Origin: DATBAX01 sp963723765
GTDB lineage: Bacteria; Acidobacteriota; Terriglobia; Terriglobales; Acidobacteriaceae
Assembly: GCA_963723765.1 (NCBI GenBank)
Contig: CAVRSD010000005.1
Coordinates: 186,001 to 250,000, forward strand
Direction of reading: 5' to 3'
Length of the DNA stretch: 64,000 nt
Position numbers and translations under genes: made by a program. Positions 11,123 through 19,156 of this stretch are shown here, piece by piece. The notes beneath the pieces are model-generated. The model did not search any database, was not told the origin of the DNA, and saw nothing but the letters and a program-made list of their open reading frames with translations. Positions within the stretch are counted from its first letter, which is position 1, and each line of letters begins with the position of its first letter.

Positions 11123-12805
11123 TTATGCATCGTCGTAGTCCTCCGTCAGTGATTTGAGGAAGGCCACCAGGGTATTCAGATCGTCTGCGCTCAACGACAT
11201 GTTCTTAAACTCAGGAGGCGCGTTGCGCAGAGTTCCCTGGCGTGCGAGTTGAGAGCTATTGATGTAAAAATTCACCACGTCGCCAAACTTCAACTTGCTT
11301 CCATTGTGGAAGTAAGGCGCGGAATCCTCGAGATCGCGTAGAGTCGGAGTTTTGAATTGGGCAATGGTGTTTCCCAAGCCTTGATCCAAGGAACAATCTT
11401 TGCCCGTAGCACACACCACACTCTTCAAGTTGGCTTGAGGATTTGGCTTGTCAGGGTTGAGATAGATGTTCCACAAACCTAGATCGGCATAGTCCGGATT
11501 ACTGACCTCAGCGGCACGGCGGAAACGCTCGGTAGCATTGGGATGATTCGGGGTTTGAGGAAGGTAGGCGTCGTAATTCTGACTACGACCTGACAACGAA
11601 GGAACCGTCAGGCTCGCAAAAGCGCCCGCTCCATGCACGCCGTCGTATTCTTCCTGTGAAACGCCTGTGTTGTGGAAATTGGCATCCGTGAATGTGGGCG
11701 CCTGATGACATGCAATGCAGTTCCCAGCGTGTTGCGAACCGTCACTAGCATTGTTGGCGACCTTGAAAAATATTTTCAGGCCGGCCAGTTCTGTGGGTCC
11801 GAAGGCAAAAGGCTGGGCATGATATTGGAACGAGCCGTAAGTGCCATCCACAAACTTCGGATTGCTCAATCCGGCGACACCTTGCGCCAATTGCTGATTG
11901 TATTGAGCAACGCTTTGGCCAGCTTTTGGCTGCACGGGCAAATGGTTGATGCGCAAAAAGACATCATAAGGCGATCCGATGAAGCGGCCGAATTCATCCT
12001 GTGAAAACAGCAAGTCACCCATATACGTGCTGATGCATTTTGCCACCAAGTCCAACACTTGCTGATCTGTCGCCTTGTTCACATCAATGCGGTCGGCCGC
12101 GGGAATCAACAGATCGGAAGTGATCGCCCGATCTGTTCCGAGAAATAGTGTGCTGTAGGAAAGTCCGTTGGACCGATCTTTCGCCAACTGGCTGGAACCA
12201 TCGTCCTGCCGAATGATCAGAGCAATGTGCGCCAGCGCTTCTTGATATTGAGTGGGATCCCAGCCAAAATTACGGCCGGTCATAGTGCTTTCGACCAGAT
12301 CTTCAGGCGTAGTGAACTCGCCGTCAAAGTGCAGGAAGGTTGGCCCGGGATGGGGTTGCAGCGATCCCACCATCTGCATCGCGTTCCGTGGAGTGCGAGT
12401 AAACCCGTTCATCGGCAGCGGGATGGGGCTGCGGGTCGTGAAGTCTGCATAAGTACGATTGCCGACACCGGCCACGCCCTGGAATTCGGTAACAAAGTGG
12501 CAGGAGCGGCAGTTGATCGATTGTCCGGCGAAAGGACCAGGCAAAGTGCCAGTTGTGGTATAGACCTGGTCCACCACGGGATCGCCTGTCGGCAGGGGTT
12601 GATTCACGCCCGTCATATGAGCGGCGAAATATTCCGCAAACCGGGTGTCGAGGAACAAGCGTTCGCCAATGGAATCTTCTGCAGGGGTAACGTCTGCGTC
12701 GGTCTCGAATGGCGGCGCATCACCGGCACCACAACTGGTCAGAAATACAATTGTGCAATAGCAAAGCAATAGCCCGAGGAGCCTCGATTTCTTGTTCGAT
12801 CTCAT
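11123..12805 (-). CDS. Diheme cytochrome c peroxidase-like (MauG-type) lipoprotein
   Basis: The 560-residue protein has a lipoprotein signal (FLTSC, lipidated Cys at about residue 25) and two heme-c sites: CRSCH in the N-terminal half and CIACH in the C-terminal half. The C-terminal region reads TPTLRDLEDSAPYFHNGS, a conserved segment of the di-heme peroxidase/MauG superfamily. It is thus a periplasmic, membrane-tethered redox protein; the substrate is not evident. Its ATG overlaps the stop of the cytochrome gene upstream (TAATG), which means translational coupling. The ~100-residue insert between the two heme halves is longer than in classical peroxidases (about 350 residues total). Confidence 0.85.
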   Translation of the reverse strand: MRSNKKSRLLGLLLCYCTIVFLTSCGAGDAPPFETDADVTPAEDSIGERLFLDTRFAEYFAAHMTGVNQPLPTGDPVVDQVYTTTGTLPGPFAGQSINCRSCHFVTEFQGVAGVGNRTYADFTTRSPIPLPMNGFTRTPRNAMQMVGSLQPHPGPTFLHFDGEFTTPEDLVESTMTGRNFGWDPTQYQEALAHIALIIRQDDGSSQLAKDRSNGLSYSTLFLGTDRAITSDLLIPAADRIDVNKATDQQVLDLVAKCISTYMGDLLFSQDEFGRFIGSPYDVFLRINHLPVQPKAGQSVAQYNQQLAQGVAGLSNPKFVDGTYGSFQYHAQPFAFGPTELAGLKIFFKVANNASDGSQHAGNCIACHQAPTFTDANFHNTGVSQEEYDGVHGAGAFASLTVPSLSGRSQNYDAYLPQTPNHPNATERFRRAAEVSNPDYADLGLWNIYLNPDKPNPQANLKSVVCATGKDCSLDQGLGNTIAQFKTPTLRDLEDSAPYFHNGSKLKFGDVVNFYINSSQLARQGTLRNAPPEFKNMSLSADDLNTLVAFLKSLTEDYDDA

Positions 12806-13260
12806 TATTTCTGCTTCTCCTGCGACTTCTCGTGTTCTTCCGGCAGATTGGACGAATGATTCTCAGAACTTTCGCCGAGGCTCTTCACGTATGCGATGAT
12901 TTGCCAGCGCGACGGCTCTGGGAGAGAACTCCAGGAAGGCATCCCACGCTTTAGAAATCCATTTCGCAGCAACCAGAAAAGCTCGCCGTCGCTGGCGCTC
13001 TGGACTTCATTGGTGCGCAAACTTGGCTTCTTGCGATTGCCAAGGGCATCCGCCCCGTGGCACTTGGCGCAGTGGTCGGCAAACATCTTGGAGCCTGCGG
13101 CAATAGCTTCGGCCTGTCCCGCGTAGGGATTAACCCGCTTACGGTCCTCATCCGAAACATGGTCCACCCAGGAATGATCTACTGCGGCAAACGAAGCGAC
13201 CGTACAAAAAACTGCAGTCATGCAGAATACTCTTCGCCAATTTGGCATGAATTGATTCAT
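12805..13260 (-). CDS. Monoheme cytochrome c
   Basis: A 151-residue exported class-I cytochrome. A signal peptide ends near residue 25 (SFAAVD). One heme site, CAKCHG, lies at about residues 64-69 and the likely axial methionine is in KRGMPSW. A charged Glu/Lys-rich tail follows from about residue 130. It starts inside the last codons of the outer-membrane protein gene (ATGA overlap) and its stop overlaps the diheme gene start, so the three genes form a tightly coupled unit. It is the probable electron partner of the diheme protein. Confidence 0.87.
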   Translation of the reverse strand: MNQFMPNWRRVFCMTAVFCTVASFAAVDHSWVDHVSDEDRKRVNPYAGQAEAIAAGSKMFADHCAKCHGADALGNRKKPSLRTNEVQSASDGELFWLLRNGFLKRGMPSWSSLPEPSRWQIIAYVKSLGESSENHSSNLPEEHEKSQEKQK

Positions 13261-14132
13261 GGCTGGGCTGCCTTTGCGCGATGTAATCCGGAAAACACTT
13301 GCTGCAATTCGTAGGAAACTTTAATGCGGTAGACAGCACCGATACTGTTCGCATTCAAGCCAAAGTCGGGAGAAAAGCTCACCGTTGGCCCGTGTGGGAT
13401 ATTGAAGCCGATCGTGGGACCGAAGTAGTGTGAGGTAGCCCTCAGGCCGAAGCCATCCAGGGTGCCAAGCCCTCCATATAACTCAGCACCGAGAGCAAAG
13501 TTTTCCCGGCAGAAAGTGCAAGACTTCCCACTCGCCGCGAGTGCCAAGGGACGGCTGACACCCAGCGCGTATCCAAATTCCCAGGGCTCGGACTCGTTCA
13601 AGTCTTTTTCGGAGATAAAGTTTTCGGAAATATTCCAGCCGTGAGTGTTACTGGACAGAATGAGCTTCAGTTCCAGTGACTTCTCGATTTCCGAGCGGGC
13701 TTGATCGTTGGTCAACTGAAAGTCAGAGATGCTGTCGTGGCCGGTAATCTCGAGCATGCCCTTATCAGCTTTGCTGACATGCTCGTATTCCATGTAGAGT
13801 ACGGGATTAATAAAGTGTTCGTGCAAAAGCGGGCGGAAACGGTTTTCCCAGCGCCATCCAGTAAAGAGAGTGCTGTCGTTGGAGGTGTGCTGGCCGGCCA
13901 GATAGACCTCGGTCGTCCACCAGGCGGTCGCGCCATACTCCATCTCCAGCGTCTCGCTGACAAACGGGTTAGCGTATTTCGGGGAAGCCTGAGCACTTTT
14001 CACCGCGATTTCAAGGTTTCCCGGTTCTTCCAGGTCGTGGGAGTAGGTCACGAAATACGGAGGCTCCTGCGCTGTACAACTGGCGACCGCAAGGAAACAA
14101 CCGAACAGCCACAGGGTGAGGGTTTTATTCAT
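13257..14132 (-). CDS. Secreted outer-membrane-barrel-like protein of a Fur-linked operon
   Basis: The 291-residue product has a signal sequence with a possible lipobox (AVASC, residue 19). The rest alternates aromatic and polar residues as in outer-membrane barrels (WWTTEVYLAG, YFGPTIGFNIP) and contains a CTFC pair in the second half. I do not recognise a named family. AAAGGAAT stands before the ATG. The gene is the first of an operon with a monoheme cytochrome, a diheme protein and probably the TonB receptor, and its promoter region carries repeated TTGCAAC palindromes next to a Fur-family gene, so metal-dependent control is inferred. Confidence 0.75.
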   Translation of the reverse strand: MNKTLTLWLFGCFLAVASCTAQEPPYFVTYSHDLEEPGNLEIAVKSAQASPKYANPFVSETLEMEYGATAWWTTEVYLAGQHTSNDSTLFTGWRWENRFRPLLHEHFINPVLYMEYEHVSKADKGMLEITGHDSISDFQLTNDQARSEIEKSLELKLILSSNTHGWNISENFISEKDLNESEPWEFGYALGVSRPLALAASGKSCTFCRENFALGAELYGGLGTLDGFGLRATSHYFGPTIGFNIPHGPTVSFSPDFGLNANSIGAVYRIKVSYELQQVFSGLHRAKAAQP

Positions 14133-14146
14133 ATTCCTTTAACATT

Positions 14147-14161
14147 TGCAACTCAGTTGCA
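14147..14161. promoter_or_regulatory. Putative Fur-family operator 1
   Basis: TGCAACTCAGTTGCA is a perfect 7-1-7 palindrome, 15 bases upstream of the outer-membrane protein start codon. It would lie in the 5' leader downstream of the proposed promoter, where a bound repressor would block elongation or initiation. Confidence 0.7.
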
Positions 14162-14170
14162 TTTACTAAT

Positions 14171-14185
14171 TGCAACTCGGTTGCA
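14171..14185. promoter_or_regulatory. Putative Fur-family operator 2
   Basis: TGCAACTCGGTTGCA repeats operator 1 with one base changed. Its centre is 24 bases from that of operator 1, so dimers on the two sites would be roughly on one face of the helix. It sits just downstream of the proposed -10 element. Confidence 0.68.
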
Positions 14186-14199
14186 TCTAGAATGGTTCC

Positions 14200-14229
14200 A
14201 TCCTAGAAGCGGGGGGAGTCATCGGTCAA
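14200..14229 (-). promoter_or_regulatory. Putative sigma-70 promoter of the cytochrome/TonB operon
   Basis: Read on the minus strand, TTGACC (14229-14224) and TAGGAT (14205-14200) are 18 bases apart. Transcription would start near 14193, directly ahead of operators 2 and 1. The match is moderate and was found by eye. Confidence 0.45.
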
Positions 14230-14259
14230 GCACGTGGCGCATTTTCTGTTTCAGGGTTG

Positions 14260-14276
14260 TTGCAACCAATTGCAAC
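14260..14276. promoter_or_regulatory. Tandem TTGCAAC half-sites
   Basis: TTGCAAC-CAA-TTGCAAC lies upstream of the promoter and directly behind the fur stop codon. The half-site matches operators 1 and 2 but the arrangement is direct, not inverted. It may be an extra binding site for the same regulator. Confidence 0.45.
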
Positions 14277-14285
14277 GTAGTGCAT

Positions 14286-14744
14286 TCAGGCGGGATTCGC
14301 GGCCCGGCATTGTGAGCAGTACCCGCCCACTTCCAGCCGGGTTACGACAATGTGGAACTGGCAATCCCGCTGGATTTGTCCTTTGAGCCGGTCGAAAAGA
14401 TCGCTCTCAAACTCCGTAATCTTGCCGCAGCGCAGACAAGCCATATGGATATGGTCTCGTCGGGGACGTCTTTCGTAAAAGTGCTTCTCGCCTTGCATGT
14501 GCATCAGATCCAACTCGTCAATCAGCCCGTGACGCTTCAACAAACCCAGGGTACGGTACACCGTGACCCGGTCAATCTTGGGGTCGAGTCTGCGCGCGCG
14601 GCGCAGAAGCTGGCTGGCGTCTAGATGCTGCTTGGCGGTTTCGACCACACTGAGAATGGTGCGGCGCTGGCGAGTCATGCGCAACCCGCGCGACATAAGC
14701 TCGGCTTGCAATCGTCCCGGAGCTTCAGTTTGCGGTAAAGGCAT
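14286..14744 (-). CDS. Fur-family metal-dependent repressor
   Basis: The 152-residue regulator has an N-terminal winged helix (RMTRQRRTILSVVE, then KIDRVTVYRTLGLLKRHGLI as recognition helix), a metal-sensing segment RRDHIHMACLRCGKITEFES, and a C-terminal CSQC pair. CLRC and CSQC together form the structural zinc site of the family. Sequence alone does not separate Fur, Zur, PerR and Mur. It is a cytoplasmic dimeric DNA-binding protein. TTGCAAC-type palindromes occur both before its own start and before the adjacent operon, which indicates autoregulation and control of the cytochrome/TonB genes. Confidence 0.9.
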   Translation of the reverse strand: MPLPQTEAPGRLQAELMSRGLRMTRQRRTILSVVETAKQHLDASQLLRRARRLDPKIDRVTVYRTLGLLKRHGLIDELDLMHMQGEKHFYERRPRRDHIHMACLRCGKITEFESDLFDRLKGQIQRDCQFHIVVTRLEVGGYCSQCRAANPA

Positions 14745-14763
14745 TCACATATCCTAACCTTGT

Positions 14764-14778
14764 TGAAACTCTGTTGCA
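14764..14778. promoter_or_regulatory. Putative Fur-family operator before the regulator gene
   Basis: TGAAACTCTGTTGCA matches the 15-base operator consensus with two changes and lies 20 bases before the regulator start codon. This is the expected place for negative autoregulation. Confidence 0.5.
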
Positions 14779-14890
14779 ATTAAAAATAGCAGGAGGCGCG
14801 CACAGACATCCAAATCTCAGACTTGCACTGGAAATTAACAATCGGTAATTCAGCGATCGGAGTTTTTGCCGGCTGATTGGTACGGGCTGG

Positions 14891-15259
14891 TTAGCTGGAG
14901 CCTTTCATCTTCAATTTTACGCTGTGCGCCAATTTTTCAATCTCGTCCGCTTTCTTGATGACATCCAGGGACAGAATAGCCGAATTCGTTTTATCGACAT
15001 ACTGTTTCAGTTCAGTGGACAACTGGACTAATTTATCGGTATCGCGTTTGAGCATGGCCTGGCGTTCCTCGTTCATCTTCTTTGCCATTTCTTTTTCCTG
15101 CCGGACGGTGTTCTCGTCTTCCGCTGGTGTGTCCTGACCGGGAATGGGAGGACGCTTGGCCGGGAAGGACTGAGAATCCGAGGAACTCTGAGCCAAGGAC
15201 ATCGGCGTGACAAGAGTGAGGAGCAGCAACACAACCAAAGCGAGAGGCAGAGATCGCAC
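14891..15259 (-). CDS. Small secreted helical protein
   Basis: The 122-residue product has a clear signal peptide (about residues 1-23, ending SLAQ). A Pro-rich stretch follows, then a long charged helix (about 50-122) with heptad-like leucines, ending in VKLKMKGSS. No catalytic motif is present. Proteins of this shape are common in Acidobacteriota without assigned function. It stands alone between the regulator gene and rho. Confidence 0.7.
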   Translation of the reverse strand: MRSLPLALVVLLLLTLVTPMSLAQSSSDSQSFPAKRPPIPGQDTPAEDENTVRQEKEMAKKMNEERQAMLKRDTDKLVQLSTELKQYVDKTNSAILSLDVIKKADEIEKLAHSVKLKMKGSS

Positions 15260-15313
15260 AAATCACCTCGAAAACACAGAAATAGTTACCCAATCATCAA
15301 CGCCTCACCAAAG

Positions 15314-15349
15314 CAACAGGCACGTGCGCGTGGACGCCCGTGCCTGTTG
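15314..15349. terminator. Hairpin downstream of rho
   Basis: CAACAGGCACG (15314-15324) pairs with CGTGCCTGTTG (15339-15349), eleven perfect pairs with a 14-base loop, 40 bases past the rho stop codon. No T-tract follows on the minus strand, so it may be a processing barrier rather than a full intrinsic terminator. Confidence 0.5.
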
Positions 15350-15388
15350 GCAGAACTAACTAAGCTTGAACCCGACACCCACGCCTCG

Positions 15389-16639
15389 CTAGAGCGAACT
15401 CATGTTTGCGAGGAATTCACCGTTGGACTTGGCCTTGTTCAGTTTGTCGATGAGCAGTTCCATCGCCTCAACCGGCGACAGGGGATTCAATACTCGGCGC
15501 AGTACCCATATACGGGTGAGATCTTCTTTCGGAATCAGCAGCTCTTCCTTACGCGTACCGGAGCGCTGAATATCGATTGCCGGGAAGGTGCGTTTGTCCA
15601 CCAGCTTGCGGTCGAGGATGATTTCCATGTTGCCGGTACCCTTGAATTCTTCAAAGATCACGTCATCCATGCGGGAGCCGGTATCGATCAAAGCGGTTGC
15701 AATGATGGTCAACGAACCGCCTTCTTCAATATTTCGTGCCGCTCCGAAAAACCGCTTGGGCCTTTGTAACGCGTTTGAATCCACGCCGCCGGAGAGGACC
15801 TTACCGCTGGGCGGAACGATGGTATTGTAAGCGCGAGCCAGACGTGTAATTGAATCGAGCAGAATCACAACATCGCGCTTGTGTTCGACCAGGCGCTTGG
15901 CCTTTTCGATCACCATTTCGGCGACTTGCACGTGGCGGGCTGCGGGTTCATCGAAGGTCGACGAAATCACTTCGCCCTTCACTGAGCGCTGCATGTCAGT
16001 AACTTCTTCGGGACGTTCATCGATTAACAGAACAATCAAAACTACTTCCGGATGATTGGTGGTTATCGAATTGGCGACATTCTGCAACAGCATGGTTTTG
16101 CCGGCGCGGGGCGGCGAAACGATTAGGCCGCGCTGCCCTTTGCCGATCGGCGTCAGCAGGTCCATCACGCGCGCACTGACGTTTTCGCGGACGGTCTCCA
16201 GCTTGAGCCGTTCCTGGGGATACAGCGGCGTCAGATTGTCGAAGAGAATCTTGTTGCGCGCCTCGTCGGGCGATTCGAAGTTGACCGCTTCAATCTTGAC
16301 CAGCGCGAAGTATTTTTCGCCTTCGTGGGGCGGGCGGACCTGGCCGCTGATGGTGTCGCCGGTTTTGAGGTCGAATTTGCGAATCTGCGACGGCGAGACG
16401 TAAATATCGTCCGGACCGGGTAGATAGTTGTAATCAGGGGAGCGCAGGAAACCGTAGCCGTCGGGCAAAATTTCCAGCACGCCCTCGGCAAATATGTGGC
16501 CTTCTTTTTCGCTCTGCGCCTGAAGAATCTTGAAGATCAGGTCTTGCTTGCGTAGTCCACTGGCTCCTGGCAGATCCAAAGATCGGGCGATCTTGGTCAG
16601 CTCAGTTATGTTCTTTTCTTTCAGTTCTGCGATGGTCAT
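15389..16639 (-). CDS. rho: Transcription termination factor Rho
   Basis: At 416 residues this is a full-length Rho. The N-terminal helical domain (1-45) leads to an RNA-binding cold-shock-like fold (about 48-120, with GYGFLRSPDYNYLPGPDDIYVS). The ATPase core has Walker A SPPRAGKTMLLQ, Walker B VVILLDSITRLARAYN, the Q-loop region and the C-terminal GTGNMEIILDRKL segment. It is the hexameric RNA helicase that ends transcription of untranslated RNA. A small omega-like gene lies 88 bases upstream in the same direction. Confidence 0.98.
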   Translation of the reverse strand: MTIAELKEKNITELTKIARSLDLPGASGLRKQDLIFKILQAQSEKEGHIFAEGVLEILPDGYGFLRSPDYNYLPGPDDIYVSPSQIRKFDLKTGDTISGQVRPPHEGEKYFALVKIEAVNFESPDEARNKILFDNLTPLYPQERLKLETVRENVSARVMDLLTPIGKGQRGLIVSPPRAGKTMLLQNVANSITTNHPEVVLIVLLIDERPEEVTDMQRSVKGEVISSTFDEPAARHVQVAEMVIEKAKRLVEHKRDVVILLDSITRLARAYNTIVPPSGKVLSGGVDSNALQRPKRFFGAARNIEEGGSLTIIATALIDTGSRMDDVIFEEFKGTGNMEIILDRKLVDKRTFPAIDIQRSGTRKEELLIPKEDLTRIWVLRRVLNPLSPVEAMELLIDKLNKAKSNGEFLANMSSL

Positions 16640-16727
16640 TGATTCAGTTCACCTGCGAAGGGATTTTTCAAAAGGAGGGTCACTCGGGGAAGGCGTACAA
16701 ATTCGCGGGGCAAGACGGCGGGGCTGA

Positions 16728-16943
16728 TTACGCAGCCCGCCGTTGTGCCTCGGCAAAATTCTCCGGTTCAGACAGAACCGACTGCCGCTCCGAGCCTGCA
16801 ATTTTGTCCAGAACTTCGTTCATGGTTTCCTGGATTCTGGTGTTAGGTTTATGAAATTTACGTGTAGCTTTGGAAGCCAGCTGACACAACATATAACGGT
16901 TCCGCAAAGTATGAAGTGCGTCGAAAACCCGGTCGGATCGCAT
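16728..16943 (-). CDS. rpoZ: Probable RNA polymerase omega subunit
   Basis: The 71-residue product begins MRSDRVFDALHTLRNRYMLCQLASKATRKFH. The pattern of a short helix, N-R-Y/F-x-L, and the A-x-K-A-R-K-like segment is that of omega, which helps assemble the RNA polymerase core. GAGGAG stands ten bases before the ATG. The protein is short and diverged, so the call rests on this segment and on the position beside rho. If wrong, it is a conserved small helical protein of unknown role. Confidence 0.6.
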   Translation of the reverse strand: MRSDRVFDALHTLRNRYMLCQLASKATRKFHKPNTRIQETMNEVLDKIAGSERQSVLSEPENFAEAQRRAA

Positions 16944-17396
16944 GATTGTCTTTCTCCTCGTCCGAGCCTGCCGGTCACTAATGCAATGTTGACCGGCAAG
17001 CCCAATGCTTCGACCAGAGTACGTAAGTAACTCAATACAGATGGGTTGTACGGGAATCTCTGGTTTACTCGTATAGATGCTCAACCGCAGCCAAAAGTTT
17101 CTCAGTTTTCTGGATTTACGCCCAGTTGCCAGCGGAGGTTCCGTCAGACGGAAATGGCTAAAAATGCCTTCGGAACTAGCTACCGTACTCGCTTATAAGG
17201 GCAAGGTCAAGCTTTTTTGTGTAATTGGATGTAAAGAAAATGAGAAAGTTCACCCCCGTCTTACCCGCGCGTGGAAAGGCATGACTTGGTGATCCGCCAC
17301 CTCCACTAATTAACCGGACATACGATTAATCATTGATTTCAAAAGACTTGCGCTGGTTTCTCGCTTGATCCACGACTGTTTCCTAACCCCTAGGCT
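16944..17396. other. Gap without a confident gene
   Basis: About 450 bases separate the omega-like gene from the ComM gene, which converges on this side. A 71-codon plus-strand frame (17077-17292) is open but has no ribosome site or recognisable product. The stretch around 17190-17250 is AT-rich and may hold the promoter of the omega gene. I see no RNA gene or repeat. Confidence 0.3.
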
Positions 17397-18950
17397 TTAC
17401 GCCCAGAACGTTCGGTCGAGTGTCCTGTACTGAATCGCTTCGGCGATGTGTTTCGGTTCCAGCAAAGGCGCGCCATCAAGGTCTGCGATGGTGCGGGCGA
17501 CTTTCAGGATGCGGTCGTGGGCACGGGCGGTGAGGCCCTGCTGGGCCATGGCGCGTTCCAGCAGCCGCTCGCAATCCGCTGAGAGCTCGCAGAATCCTCG
17601 AATGTGCCGGGGCGCCATTTGGGCGTTGCAATACAGCTTTTCCCGCGATGGCGACGACTTGAATCTCAGTAATTGGATCTCCCGGGCCCGCAGCACCCGT
17701 TCGCGGATTTTGGCTGAGCTTTCCGGTTCGGAGGCCGATCGCATCTCTTTGTAGTTCACCGCCGGCACATCGATGTGGATGTCAATCCTATCGAGCAGCG
17801 GCCCCGAGATCTTGGACATGTAGCGCTGAATAATCGGGGGCGTGCAATGGCACTCGCGCGAGCGGTCGTTAAAGTAACCGCAAGGACACGGATTCATGGC
17901 CGCTGCCAACATAAAGCGGGAGGGAAATGTCAGTGACATCGCCGCACGGGCAATGCAAACCGTGCCATCTTCGAGCGGCTGGCGCATGACTTCGAGCACG
18001 TTTCGCGGGAACTCCGGCAGTTCATCGAGAAACAACACACCGTTGTGCGCCAAAGAGACCTCGCCAGGACGAGGCACCGCTCCGCCTCCGATCAATCCAG
18101 CGTCGGAGATAGTGTGGTGTGGCGAGCGAAAGGGCCGCACGCCAACCAATCCTGCCCCCGGATCAAGCACGCCGGCAACGCTGTGGATCTTGGTGGTTTC
18201 CAGCGCTTCTTCAAAAGTAAAAGGAGGCAGGATGGTCGGCATGCGCTTGGCCAGCATGGTCTTGCCCGAACCCGGTGGCCCAATCATCAGAATGTTGTGC
18301 CCCCCAGCGCAGGCAACTTCCAGGGCGCGCTTGGCGGTATGCTGGCCGCGTACATCTTTGAAGTCCACAAGGAATTGTTGCGATTCACTGAGCAGATGTT
18401 CGCTATCCACTTGCAGCGGTTGAATGCCGTTGCCTGTGTTCACGAAGCGAATCACATCGAGCAGCGACTTCACCGGATATACGGTTACACCCCCTACCAT
18501 GGCTGCTTCTTTGGCGTTTAATTCGGGAACAATCAGCCGGGATATCTTTCGTGCGCGGGCTTCAATGGCAATCGGCAGCGCTCCGCGCACGCTGCGAATT
18601 CCACCATCCAACGACAATTCGCCCACAAACAGGCAATCGGGAACCTCCTTCTTGTTCAAACCTCCATAAGCTCCAAGGATGCCGAGAGCCATAGGCAAGT
18701 CAAAACCAGACCCCTCTTTGCGAATATCCGCCGGCGCTAGATTGATGGTGATGTGAGTGAGTGGAATGTCGTAGCCACAGTTCTTCAGGGCCGCCCGCAC
18801 CCGGTCACGGCTTTCGCGCACGGCGGCATCCGGAAGACCGACGGTATGAAAATGGTCTTCACTGGTTTTGACTCCAGAAACATCCACCTCGACCTCGATG
18901 ATGCTGGCATCGATACCGTAAACTGCGGCACTGAGAGTCTTATAGAGCAT
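17397..18950 (-). CDS. comM: YifB/ComM family Mg-chelatase-like AAA ATPase
   Basis: This 517-residue protein has the N-terminal Lon-protease-like fold of the family (about 1-170), the AAA core with Walker A GPPGSGKTMLAKR and Walker B VLFLDELPEF, and the C-terminal Mg-chelatase domain with the Cys-rich CPCGYFNDRSRECHC motif. In naturally transformable bacteria the homologue ComM is a hexameric helicase that promotes branch migration during recombination. Length and motifs are complete. It is monocistronic and diverges from the histidine kinase. Confidence 0.95.
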   Translation of the reverse strand: MLYKTLSAAVYGIDASIIEVEVDVSGVKTSEDHFHTVGLPDAAVRESRDRVRAALKNCGYDIPLTHITINLAPADIRKEGSGFDLPMALGILGAYGGLNKKEVPDCLFVGELSLDGGIRSVRGALPIAIEARARKISRLIVPELNAKEAAMVGGVTVYPVKSLLDVIRFVNTGNGIQPLQVDSEHLLSESQQFLVDFKDVRGQHTAKRALEVACAGGHNILMIGPPGSGKTMLAKRMPTILPPFTFEEALETTKIHSVAGVLDPGAGLVGVRPFRSPHHTISDAGLIGGGAVPRPGEVSLAHNGVLFLDELPEFPRNVLEVMRQPLEDGTVCIARAAMSLTFPSRFMLAAAMNPCPCGYFNDRSRECHCTPPIIQRYMSKISGPLLDRIDIHIDVPAVNYKEMRSASEPESSAKIRERVLRAREIQLLRFKSSPSREKLYCNAQMAPRHIRGFCELSADCERLLERAMAQQGLTARAHDRILKVARTIADLDGAPLLEPKHIAEAIQYRTLDRTFWA

Positions 18951-19156
18951 AAGTTGTTTACTTGGGATAAACCCTCACCTTAACTCTTCCCTGCCTTTCG
19001 GACGGTGACCGATGTCACACATAGGATGTGATATCTGGACTTGTCCCGGTCCATGTAAACGAACCAGGTTCCGCAACAGGCATTACTTTGTTTGCGTTCG
19101 CGGGGTAGACTACGATTTTCCACGACAGCGCAAAGGCGTAGGCAGCAGAACCATTC

